From assembly GCA_020634815.1 (NCBI GenBank), contig JACKBA010000018.1, positions 62,001-126,000 of the forward strand: a stretch of 64,000 nt of DNA, in the 5' to 3' direction. The stretch is from Caldilineaceae bacterium. Lineage in GTDB: Bacteria; Chloroflexota; Anaerolineae; Caldilineales; Caldilineaceae. The position numbers and the translations under genes were made by a program. Position 1 is the first letter of the stretch; every line of letters begins with the position of its first letter. This document shows positions 1-8,044 of this stretch, in pieces. A model generated the notes under the pieces. The model was not told the DNA's origin and ran no database searches. It saw only the letters and a program-made list of their open reading frames with translations.

Positions 1-1
1 C

Positions 2-2155
2 TTCGACAGCGACGGCGACATCGACATTGCCACGGCCTCGCGCGACGACAACCAGGTCGTGCTCTACGTCAACAACTCGATCCACCGCTCGGCGGTGCTG
101 GAGGGCGAGCGCATCGTCACCACCTACAGCCAGACGCGCTCGGTGGCGGCGGCCGATATCGACGACGACGGCCGGCCGGATATCGTCTCGACGTCCAACA
201 ACATCGTGGCGTGGCATCGCAACCTGGGCGGCAGCCCGCCCAGCTTTGCCTCATCTGTCATCGACAACAGCTTCCAGGGCGGCCGCTGGGTGACGACCGG
301 CGACCTGGACGGCGACGGCGACATTGACGTCGTGGCGGCCGACCGCACGACCAACCGCATCGTCGCCTACTTCAACCAGTTGCGCCAGTCGGGCAGCGTG
401 GCCTTTGCTGCGCAGGTGGTGACGAGCGACGCCATGCGCGTGCGCGACGTCAACGTGGCCGACCTGGACAACGACGGCGATATGGATCTCTACTCGGCGA
501 CGGACGGTGATAACACGATTGCCTGGTATGAGAACACCGACGGCAGCGGCCGGACGTTTGCCAAACGCATCGTGACGCAGTCCGTCGACTACCCTCGCTC
601 CAGTTTTGCGGCCGATGTGGACGCCGACGGCTGGCTCGACCTGCTCTCGGCGTCGGCGCAGGATGACAGCCTGACGCTCTTCCGCCAGACCAGCCGCGGG
701 GTCTTCTCGCAACAGACGCTCTTCAGCCTGGCCGACGGTGCACAGTTCGTCTACGCCGACGACATCGACGGCGACAACGACATCGACCTGTTGCTCTCGT
801 CCGAGTTGGACAATACCATCGCCTGGTTCGCCAACCGCCTGCGCGCCGGGCGCGGCTTCGAGCGCTTTGTCGTCAGCAACACGGCCGCCGGCGTCCACGC
901 CGCCATCACTGCCGACATGGACGGTGACGGCGATAAGGATATCGTGGGCGCCATCGAATATGCCGACAAGATCGTCTGGTACGAGAACGGGGGTGGCTTC
1001 ACGCCCACCTTCACCGAGCACCTGATCAGCCCGTTCGCCGACGTGGCGCACGGTGTCTTCGCAGCCGATCTGGACACCGACGGCGACATCGATGTCTTGT
1101 CCGCGTCGCGCGCCGACGGTAAAGTCGCCTGGTACGAGAATCGCGGCGGGCAGTTCGGCATTGCGCAGAGCCAGCCGGGCGGCGGCTCGGGCAACAGCCG
1201 TGTGCTCAACGCCGCGGTTCTCTCCAGCCGCGGGCGCAGCGGCGATCCCGATCTCTGGCTGCGCGGGATCACGCTGCGCTTCGAGACGCGGCTGGGCCAG
1301 CGCCTGTCGGCGGGGCAGGCCAGCGACCTGTTCAGCGCCGTCTCGATCTACCGCGACAACGGCGATGGCCAGTTCAACCCCGCCGTCGACGCGCGCCTCG
1401 TTACCCAGACCAGCTTTCCGCTCAACAACGGCGAGATGACGCTCGACGTGCCGAATGCGCCAACGGCTGCGGCTGCGGCGACGCGCTACTTCGTCGTCGG
1501 CGAGCGGCGCAACCAGCTCTGCAATCCCGACAGCATCCGCGTGACGGTCATCAGCAACAACCGCACGGCCGCGGACGGTGTGAGCGGCGTGCCGCTGCTG
1601 GGCGAATACATGCGCAATCTCTCTGACAGCGGCGACCCCACGCAGGGCCGCAAGCCGCCCATCGTCATCAACGAGATCATGGCCGACAACCTCACCACGC
1701 TGGTCGATCCGCAGGAGCCGCAGGAGTATCCGGACTGGTTCGAACTCTACAACACCAGTGAGTTCTTCATCGACCTGGGCGGCACCTACCTGACCGACGA
1801 CGCGGCGAATCTCCGCCAATATCGCATCCCGGACGGCGTCGTGATCGCACCCTTCGGCTATCTGGTCTTCATTGCCGACGGTGAGCCGGAACAAGGACCC
1901 CTGCACACGTCGTTCAGTCTGAGCAAGGACGGCGAGACGCTGGTGCTCTATGACGTCGACGCGCGCGGCAACCAGGTGATCGACCAGATCTCCTTCGAGT
2001 CCATGGCGCCGGATGTGTCGATCGGTCGCTCGCCGGTCAATTCCAGCCAGTGGACAGGGCTCGACGCTCCAACGCCGGGCCGTTACAACCAGGACATCGT
2101 TGCTTCGGATTTCGTCTACCTGCCGTCGATTACCACGCCGAACGCGTGCTACTGA
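2..2155 (+). CDS. FG-GAP/VCBS repeat protein with C-terminal lamin-tail domain (5' truncated)
   Basis: The reading frame is open from base 2, so the true start lies before the window. About eight calcium-binding-like FG-GAP/VCBS repeats run to roughly base 1130, each with a D-x-D-x-D-G-D-x-D core (for example DLDGDGDIDV near 305 and DMDGDGDKDI near 917). A less defined beta-rich region follows. A lamin-tail domain starts near 1660 with INEIMADN and continues with a DWFELYN motif. Such proteins are normally exported and bind surfaces or polysaccharides, but the signal peptide would be upstream and cannot be seen. The next gene also carries lamin-tail domains and starts 15 bp downstream, so the two are probably co-transcribed. 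No enzymatic motif was seen. Confidence 0.85.
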   Translation, partial: FDSDGDIDIATASRDDNQVVLYVNNSIHRSAVLEGERIVTTYSQTRSVAAADIDDDGRPDIVSTSNNIVAWHRNLGGSPPSFASSVIDNSFQGGRWVTTGDLDGDGDIDVVAADRTTNRIVAYFNQLRQSGSVAFAAQVVTSDAMRVRDVNVADLDNDGDMDLYSATDGDNTIAWYENTDGSGRTFAKRIVTQSVDYPRSSFAADVDADGWLDLLSASAQDDSLTLFRQTSRGVFSQQTLFSLADGAQFVYADDIDGDNDIDLLLSSELDNTIAWFANRLRAGRGFERFVVSNTAAGVHAAITADMDGDGDKDIVGAIEYADKIVWYENGGGFTPTFTEHLISPFADVAHGVFAADLDTDGDIDVLSASRADGKVAWYENRGGQFGIAQSQPGGGSGNSRVLNAAVLSSRGRSGDPDLWLRGITLRFETRLGQRLSAGQASDLFSAVSIYRDNGDGQFNPAVDARLVTQTSFPLNNGEMTLDVPNAPTAAAAATRYFVVGERRNQLCNPDSIRVTVISNNRTAADGVSGVPLLGEYMRNLSDSGDPTQGRKPPIVINEIMADNLTTLVDPQEPQEYPDWFELYNTSEFFIDLGGTYLTDDAANLRQYRIPDGVVIAPFGYLVFIADGEPEQGPLHTSFSLSKDGETLVLYDVDARGNQVIDQISFESMAPDVSIGRSPVNSSQWTGLDAPTPGRYNQDIVASDFVYLPSITTPNACY

Positions 2156-2169
2156 TAGGAGTGAATCGT

Positions 2170-3585
2170 ATGCATTTGTTTCAGCGCGCCGCCGGCGCCG
2201 CCGCAGCAGGCGTTGTGCTGGCCGCCGTCCTGCTCTTCGCCGTGACAGGCACGGCTGCCGCCCAGGATGAGCCGGCTGCCGCAGCAGGCCAAACCGACCT
2301 GCGCATCAACGAGATCATGGCGTCCAACGATACGACGCTGGTCGACCCCGACGAGCCGGACGAGACGCCCGACTGGATCGAACTCTACAACCCGACGGCC
2401 AGCCCCGTCTCGCTCACCGGCATGGCATTGACCGACGATCCAGCCGATCCGACGAAGCATGTCATCACCCAGAGCCTGACCATTCCGGCCGACGGCTTCC
2501 TGATCCTCTACGCCGACAACGATCCCAAGCAGGGCCCGGCGCATCTGAGTTTCGGCCTCTCGGCGGCGGGCGAGCATGTGGGACTCTACCAGGTGGGCGC
2601 TTCGGGCGTCTTCACCAAGGTGGATGAGATTGACTTCCCGGCGCTACCGACGGACATTTCGTACGCGCGCAGCATCGACGGCGACGGCACGTGGGAGATC
2701 AGCCGCCCCACGCCGGGCAAGAGCAACAGCATCAACGCGCCGTACATCACCGAGGTCACCACGCCGACGGTCTCCGTGGGCACGCCGGCGCCACTCGGCC
2801 CCTTCACCGTCACGGCGACAATCACCGACAACGTGAGCGTGGCGACGGCGAGCCTCGTCTATTACACGGCGACGGCGCCCTACACCGCCACCGCGCCGGT
2901 CTGGGTCACGGCGACCATGGCGTCGCTGGGCGGCAACGTCTACCAGGGCGAGATCCCGGCCGTGCCGGCGAATACGCTGGTCAAATACTTCATCTACGCC
3001 ACCGACGGCGAGGATGGCGATGCCCGCTTCCCGCTGCCGCAGCGCGAGTATGGCTATCTGGCCGGCTACCAGCCGCCGCTGTTGCTGATCAACGAGGTGG
3101 TCTCGCGCAACGACACGATCCCCGACCCCGATGAAGTGGGCATCTTCCCCACGCCGGAGACGCCGGACTGGATCGAGATCTACAACCCCGGCAGCCAACC
3201 GGTCAACATGGAGGGGTTGTCGCTGACCAACGACCGCCGCGAGCCGCTCAAGTTCCGCGTGCCGGCGGGCGCCGTGATTCCGGCCGGCGGGCTGCTGGTC
3301 TTCCTGGCCGACGATGACCAGGGACAGAACACGCTGCCCGGTCGCAAGGTCTGGCACATGAATTTCACGCTGAATAACGGCAACGACTTTGCCGGACTTT
3401 ATGGCGGCGAAGGCACGGTTGCGATCGACTTCTACGACTGGGATGACCCGCCACGCCTGGGCGGATTCGGACGCGTGCCGGTCGGTGCGGCGTGGGATGC
3501 CAAGGCGGGCTTCGTCTGCCCGACGCTGGGCACGGCGAATATTCTCTGCGACAAGGAAGTGCTGCTGCCGGCCATCCAGCGTTAG
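2170..3585 (+). CDS. secreted protein with two lamin-tail domains
   Basis: This 471-residue protein begins with a clear signal peptide, in which MHLFQRAAG is followed by an Ala/Val/Leu-rich core ending near AAAQDE. The ATG at 2170 is preferred because AGGAG lies about 8 bases upstream; an in-frame GTG at 2161 is less well placed. Two lamin-tail domains are visible, at about residues 42-180 (RINEIMASND then DWIELYN) and 300-470 (LINEVVSRND then DWIEIYN). A beta-sandwich-like linker of about 100 residues separates them. The same domain ends the preceding gene, which suggests duplication. A role in cell-surface or extracellular DNA/protein anchoring is possible, but bacterial lamin-tail domains lack a settled function. 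Confidence 0.85.
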   Translation: MHLFQRAAGAAAAGVVLAAVLLFAVTGTAAAQDEPAAAAGQTDLRINEIMASNDTTLVDPDEPDETPDWIELYNPTASPVSLTGMALTDDPADPTKHVITQSLTIPADGFLILYADNDPKQGPAHLSFGLSAAGEHVGLYQVGASGVFTKVDEIDFPALPTDISYARSIDGDGTWEISRPTPGKSNSINAPYITEVTTPTVSVGTPAPLGPFTVTATITDNVSVATASLVYYTATAPYTATAPVWVTATMASLGGNVYQGEIPAVPANTLVKYFIYATDGEDGDARFPLPQREYGYLAGYQPPLLLINEVVSRNDTIPDPDEVGIFPTPETPDWIEIYNPGSQPVNMEGLSLTNDRREPLKFRVPAGAVIPAGGLLVFLADDDQGQNTLPGRKVWHMNFTLNNGNDFAGLYGGEGTVAIDFYDWDDPPRLGGFGRVPVGAAWDAKAGFVCPTLGTANILCDKEVLLPAIQR

Positions 3586-3614
3586 CGGCTGACTCTCGCC
3601 GGCTCGCCTCAAAA

Positions 3615-3649
3615 AACAATCCCGGATTCCACTCGAATCCGGGATTGTT
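3615..3649 (-). terminator. rho-independent terminator between convergent genes
   Basis: A perfect 15-bp stem (AACAATCCCGGATTC with its complement) surrounds a 5-nt loop. On the minus strand it is followed by a run of T, which fits termination of the glycosyltransferase gene ending at 3680. It may also stop plus-strand transcripts from the lamin-tail gene, although the plus-strand tail is poor in T. Confidence 0.85.
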
Positions 3650-3679
3650 GATCTTGGGGGGGTGTCGTGACGGCACCGG

Positions 3680-4711
3680 CTAGACGGTATCCCCCTCGTC
3701 GACGAAGTCGTTGACGATCTCGCGCACGACGTAGATGGGCTTGTTCTGGCTCTCGTAGTAAGTGCGCGTGATCATCTCGCCCAGCAGGCCCATGGTCACC
3801 AGTTGTACGCCGATGACGACGAGCAGCACGGCCAGCAGCAGCAGCGGGCGGTTGCCGATGCTCTCGCCCAGGAATATTTTGATGAACGAAAGATAGAGGC
3901 CGATGAGCACGCCGAACGCCATGGACGAGAGACCCAACGTGCCGAAGACGTGAATTGGGCGCGTCGAGTAGGTACCCAGGAACCAGACGTTGATCAGGTC
4001 GAGCATGACGCGCACGGTGCGGCTGATGCCATACTTGGAACTGCCGTACTGGCGCGAGCGGTGGTTGACCGGCACCTCGGTGACGGTGGCGCCCACCTGG
4101 CTGGCCAGCGCCGGGATGAAGCGGTGCAACTCGCCGTAGAGGTGTACGTGCCGCAGCACCTCGGTGCGATAGGCCTTGAGCGAGCAGCCGTAGTCGTGCA
4201 GCTTGACGTCGGTCACGTTGGAGATCAGCCGATTGGCCATCATGGAGGGCAGCTTGCGATCGAGCCAGCGATCCTGCCGGTCCTTGCGCCAGCCGCTGAC
4301 GATGTCGTAGCCCTCGTCGACCCTGGCCATGAGCAACGGGATGTCCATGGGGTCGTTCTGCAGGTCGGCGTCCATGGTGATGACGACCTCGCCGCGTGCC
4401 TGGGCAAAACCGGCGGCAAAGGCGGCCGTCTGGCCGAAGTTGCGGCGGAAGCGAATGATGGTAAAGCGCGGGTCGCCGGCGGCGTACTCCTTGAGCAGTT
4501 TGAAGCTGTTGTCGCGCGAGCCGTCGTCGACGATGATCACTTCGGCTGGCTGGCCATAGTTAGCGATGGCTGCATCGAGCGCCTCGACCAGGTGGGGGAT
4601 GCTCTCTTCTTCGTTGTAGAGCGGGATGACAATGCTGATTTTTGGTGTTTCGGCCGGCGGGGCAGTGTGAGTCACAGCGACGCCGGCGCGCGTCATGGTT
4701 TGTGCTGTCAT
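3680..4711 (-). CDS. family 2 glycosyltransferase, polyprenyl-phosphate sugar transferase type
   Basis: This 343-residue GT-A enzyme resembles dolichyl/undecaprenyl-phosphate mannose or glucose synthases of the GtrB/ArnC/DPM1 kind. The N-terminal nucleotide-binding region has SIVIPLYNEEES near residue 26. An acidic motif DADLQNDP lies near residue 115, and the HDYGCSLKAYR signature near 170 is typical of the family. Two hydrophobic helices near residues 250 and 285 anchor it in the membrane. I chose the ATG at 4711 over an upstream start at 4774 because the extra residues look unlike the family and homology begins shortly after. The donor and acceptor cannot be told from sequence. Confidence 0.88.
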   Translation of the reverse strand: MTAQTMTRAGVAVTHTAPPAETPKISIVIPLYNEEESIPHLVEALDAAIANYGQPAEVIIVDDGSRDNSFKLLKEYAAGDPRFTIIRFRRNFGQTAAFAAGFAQARGEVVITMDADLQNDPMDIPLLMARVDEGYDIVSGWRKDRQDRWLDRKLPSMMANRLISNVTDVKLHDYGCSLKAYRTEVLRHVHLYGELHRFIPALASQVGATVTEVPVNHRSRQYGSSKYGISRTVRVMLDLINVWFLGTYSTRPIHVFGTLGLSSMAFGVLIGLYLSFIKIFLGESIGNRPLLLLAVLLVVIGVQLVTMGLLGEMITRTYYESQNKPIYVVREIVNDFVDEGDTV

Positions 4712-4949
4712 GTCTTTAGATTCGTACAATCGGCCATTTTGGCGGCCGGCGCGCACTTTGCGGCACCGGCACAATATCAGCCGATTGTATCACAGATGGT
4801 TGAGCGCACCGTCATCGCACCGCCTGCAAACTGATTCAGTGTTCATCCGGAAGATGGTTGCGATGCCCCGTGACATAGCACCGACAGAAGAACGTTCGCA
4901 TGAATTTCCGGATAGAGAATCAATCGCGCGGCGCCGAGCACGTCGGCGC

Positions 4950-6059
4950 TCAGTCGATGATGTCGCTTTCGATTATCTCGCCCGCTGGCCCGGAGACGTT
5001 CGCCTCGTCAAAGGTCGCCATCTCGTTGAGCGTCGCCACCGCCGCGTCCAGAATCGGCAGGGCGAGCAGAGCGCCGGTGCCCTCCCCCAGGCGCAGGTCG
5101 AGATTGACGAGCGGCCGCAGGTCCAGGTGCTCCAGCAGCGCGCGGTGACCGGGCTCCATGCTCTGGTGACCGGCGATGATAAAGGACTTTGCCGCCGGCG
5201 CAAGACCCACAGCCAGCGCGGCGCCGGCCGTCGAGATGATGCCGTCGATGATGACGGGTACGCGTGCCGCCGCTGCCGCCAGCACGATGCCGGCGATGGC
5301 GCCGATTTCCAGCCCGCCGATCTTGCTCAGGACGTCGAGCGGGTCGTAGGGATCGGGCAGGTGCAACTCCAGCGCGCCTTCGATCACCGCGACCTTCTTC
5401 TGCCAGCCGCTGCGCCCGATGCCCGTGCCGAAGCCCGTCGTTTCGGCGGCCGGGCGTCCCGTCAGCACGGCGGCGATGGCGGCGCTTGCCGTTGTGTTGC
5501 CGATGCCCATGTCGCCTGTGGCCAGCACGCGCGCGCCGGCATCGATGGCACGTCGGGCGGCGGCGATGCCGGCCTCCACTGCGGCCTGCGCTTCGGCGGG
5601 GCTCATGGCGGGCTCGTGCGCAAAGTTGGCGGTGCCGGCGCGAACCTTCATCTTGTACAGGTTCGGGGCGTCGGGCAGGTCGCCGGCAACCCCGGCGTCG
5701 ACGACCACCACCTCGGCGCCAACCTGGCGCGCCAGCACGTTGATGGCGGCGCCACCGGCCAGGAAATTGGCGACCATCTGTGCCGTGACTGCCGACGGGT
5801 AGGCGCTGACGCCTTCGGCGGCAACCCCATGGTCGCCGGCACAGACCAGCACGTGGCAGGGGCGCAGCGGCGGGCGCATTTCGCCGGTGATCCCCGCAAG
5901 CTGCACGCTGAGCTCCTCCAGCCGGCCGAGGGCTTCCGGCGGCTTGGTCAGCATCTGTTGGCGGCGACGCGCCGCTTCGGCGGCCGCCACGTCGAGCGTC
6001 CCGATCTGGGCAATGGTGAGCATGAGCGTACGGCTGTGTACCGGATATTCCTCTGTCAT
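4950..6059 (-). CDS. cobT: nicotinate-nucleotide--dimethylbenzimidazole phosphoribosyltransferase CobT
   Basis: CobT moves phosphoribose from nicotinate mononucleotide to 5,6-dimethylbenzimidazole (or a related base), making the alpha-ribazole phosphate used as the lower ligand of cobamides. The 369-residue protein has the family length. It shows LTKPPEALGRLE, the CAGDHGV motif, GDMGIGNTT, and the C-terminal LRLGEGTGA, whose glutamate corresponds to the catalytic base (Glu317 in the Salmonella enzyme). Its start overlaps the stop of the upstream PEP-utilising-like gene by 4 bases, which indicates translational coupling. No other cobalamin genes are nearby, so it may serve salvage or remodelling. 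Confidence 0.95.
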   Translation of the reverse strand: MTEEYPVHSRTLMLTIAQIGTLDVAAAEAARRRQQMLTKPPEALGRLEELSVQLAGITGEMRPPLRPCHVLVCAGDHGVAAEGVSAYPSAVTAQMVANFLAGGAAINVLARQVGAEVVVVDAGVAGDLPDAPNLYKMKVRAGTANFAHEPAMSPAEAQAAVEAGIAAARRAIDAGARVLATGDMGIGNTTASAAIAAVLTGRPAAETTGFGTGIGRSGWQKKVAVIEGALELHLPDPYDPLDVLSKIGGLEIGAIAGIVLAAAAARVPVIIDGIISTAGAALAVGLAPAAKSFIIAGHQSMEPGHRALLEHLDLRPLVNLDLRLGEGTGALLALPILDAAVATLNEMATFDEANVSGPAGEIIESDIID

Positions 6060-7666
6060 TGGTGGGCGACCTTTCCTGCTTCGCCATCGATGGCGATGTG
6101 TGGCGACGATAAGAATTCAAAGAACGAGTCGCCGAGGTCAACGACAGCCGGCAAGACGAGCGTGCGCGCACAGGCCGCCAGCGGATCATAGACGCTGCCC
6201 TGTGCGGAGAAATATCCGCCGGACGAGGCAAGCAGCATGGCTGCCCCGCTGCCCGGCTGGACGACGGCGAGAATGGGCTGTGCCCCCGATTGGCCGGCGG
6301 CGGTCAATGTCCTCACGGGGCCGGAGGCATGTCCGGCCGCGGCCGGAACTCCCCGGCGCGTTGCCTGCATGGGCCGTTCGCCCCAGATGAAACCGGCGGG
6401 TACTGCCTGCTGCCATTGCGCGTAGTGTTCCTGGCGTTCGCTGGCAGTTTCATGGATGGCGCTGCGATCGCTCACATTCCATTCGCCGGTCATCATCTGC
6501 TTCATCTCTTCGAGTTCATAGAAGAAGACGTTGTCGATTTCCGTGATGCGATGATCGGCCATGGCTTCGTGGCCGGCGGCCAGTGCCCAGCGGCGTGTGG
6601 CCGTCAGGATGTAAGCGTAGGCGTGGATGGCGCGGCTCTGCATGTCGATGAGCGTGCGGATCTGCTCCACAAGGCGTGCGACTTCCTTGCGGGCCTTGCC
6701 ATCCGCGGCGCCGAGCAAGGCATCGATGGAACCAGCTCCGACGGCGATGGCGGTGGATGGGTTTTCGGCCGCAGCGCGGATGGCGTCGAAGACGATCCCC
6801 GGCTGTTCACTCCAGCGCGGATTGCACACATCGCCCTCGGCCAGCGCGCGATGGCCGTAGAGCGAAAAGAAGGTTTGCGCGGCGTCGGCGAAATCGCCCG
6901 CCGGCACGGTGTTCGTCCAGTCGTCGAAGGCGCCGGCGCTCAGCCAGCCGGCGACCTCGGGCTGGGCAGCCGCAATTCGCCCAAGTTGGCGGATGCGTTG
7001 CGCCATGTCACTCTCGATCGCGCCTTCGTTGCCGCCAAGTGTGGCGGCCAGCAGCGCCATCGTTTCCTGTGGCGGCTGCTTGTCCAGCAGGCTCAGCAAG
7101 CGCCGCCAGGCGCCTTCCAGGTTGTGGCGCGCGGCGAAGTAGGGCAGCAGGGCAGCCGCGCCGTAGCGCTCGATCTCCTCCATGATCTGGAGAACCTCGG
7201 CCTGCGACCAGCGCAACCCCAGCACCTTGTCATACCACTTGCGTGCCTGGGCCGTGATCTCGGGCAATTCGTTCTGCAGCGCTGTCAGCGTTTCGTCGAC
7301 CTTCTTTGCGCCGCGGCCCAGCTTCAGGCCGCCGAGAAAGCCGGGCTTCTGCCAGGCAATGAGAACTCGTTCGCGCCCGTCGACGGCGAATGCCGGCGGT
7401 TCGATGCCGGCGTTTTCGGCGTCCAGCCGGGCAGAGACGGTGAGGTTGGTGTAGGGACGCCCTTCGATGATCCTGACGAGACGCGTCCTGGGCGTCGGTG
7501 AAAAACCCAGGCGATCGTAATAGAGGTACCATGTGCGGGCAGCGATTTCCGCCAGGAGACTTGCGCTGAACTGGGTCAGCGCGCCAGGGGCCAGCGGTTC
7601 CATGAAGCTGCGGGACCAGAGTTGTCCGCTCTCCGAACCAGGGCCGGTAAAGGAGTATTCAATCAC
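6056..7666 (-). CDS. PEP-utilising enzyme-like protein lacking ATP-grasp domain and catalytic histidine
   Basis: This 536-residue protein resembles the middle and C-terminal parts of rifampicin phosphotransferase/PEP synthase-like enzymes. It has RIIEGRPYTNLT near residue 65, the segment SLYGHRALAEGD and CNPRWSEQP near 265, and a C-terminal swivelling domain beginning GVPAAAGHASGPV near 445. The N-terminal ATP-grasp domain is absent. In the swivelling domain the usual GG-x-x-SHAAIVARE stretch reads GGYFSAQGSVYDPLAACART, so the phospho-accepting histidine is gone. PEP-dependent phosphotransfer is therefore unlikely by itself. The gene is coupled to cobT by an ATGA overlap. A regulatory, scaffolding or ligand-binding role is inference. 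Confidence 0.72.
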   Translation of the reverse strand: MIEYSFTGPGSESGQLWSRSFMEPLAPGALTQFSASLLAEIAARTWYLYYDRLGFSPTPRTRLVRIIEGRPYTNLTVSARLDAENAGIEPPAFAVDGRERVLIAWQKPGFLGGLKLGRGAKKVDETLTALQNELPEITAQARKWYDKVLGLRWSQAEVLQIMEEIERYGAAALLPYFAARHNLEGAWRRLLSLLDKQPPQETMALLAATLGGNEGAIESDMAQRIRQLGRIAAAQPEVAGWLSAGAFDDWTNTVPAGDFADAAQTFFSLYGHRALAEGDVCNPRWSEQPGIVFDAIRAAAENPSTAIAVGAGSIDALLGAADGKARKEVARLVEQIRTLIDMQSRAIHAYAYILTATRRWALAAGHEAMADHRITEIDNVFFYELEEMKQMMTGEWNVSDRSAIHETASERQEHYAQWQQAVPAGFIWGERPMQATRRGVPAAAGHASGPVRTLTAAGQSGAQPILAVVQPGSGAAMLLASSGGYFSAQGSVYDPLAACARTLVLPAVVDLGDSFFEFLSSPHIAIDGEAGKVAHQ

Positions 7667-8044
7667 GTGACTTTCCTCGTGTTGGCGTCCGGGCTGTCGA
7701 ACGGCCCGGAAACACTTGGCTGGGTCTTCAGGCGCCGCACAGGTCGGCGACGCAGATGCGGGCGTTCACAAGCCGGTGACGCCACAACGTTCGATTGTCC
7801 CAGCATCGCCCGCTTGTGTCAACTCAAGTGCACCTCTGACCTGCTGTACAATCCGCCGGCGTACCGCTGCCGGTGTTCGTCCCGGCGATCGTCCGCGATC
7901 TGTCCCGCGCTCAGGGGATTGCGAAGGATTGGCATTGTGGGTTACGATCATACTGATGCAAGTCTTCACTACTCCCAACTTTGAATCGTTGCCGCAGATT
8001 CCAATATCCAACTTTCTCAGCGTGTTTGAACAAGGAGAACGGGA
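7667..8044. other. 378-bp divergent intergenic region
   Basis: The region separates the minus-strand cobT pair from the plus-strand secreted protein and should hold promoters for both. I could not find a convincing -35/-10 pair. An AAGGAG ribosome binding site at 8032-8037 belongs to the gene starting at 8045. No gene, RNA or repeat was recognised. Confidence 0.5.

Noticed and set aside
251..1906. 551-codon minus-strand open frame opposite the FG-GAP gene
   Set aside because: It is a mirror of the GC-rich plus-strand gene, with Ala/Val/Arg/Asp-biased composition and no domain. The plus frame has clear FG-GAP repeats.
7667..8044. Possible promoter TTGGCA near 7929 with a TACTGA-like -10
   Set aside because: The -10 hexamer is poor and the spacing uncertain, so I did not list it.
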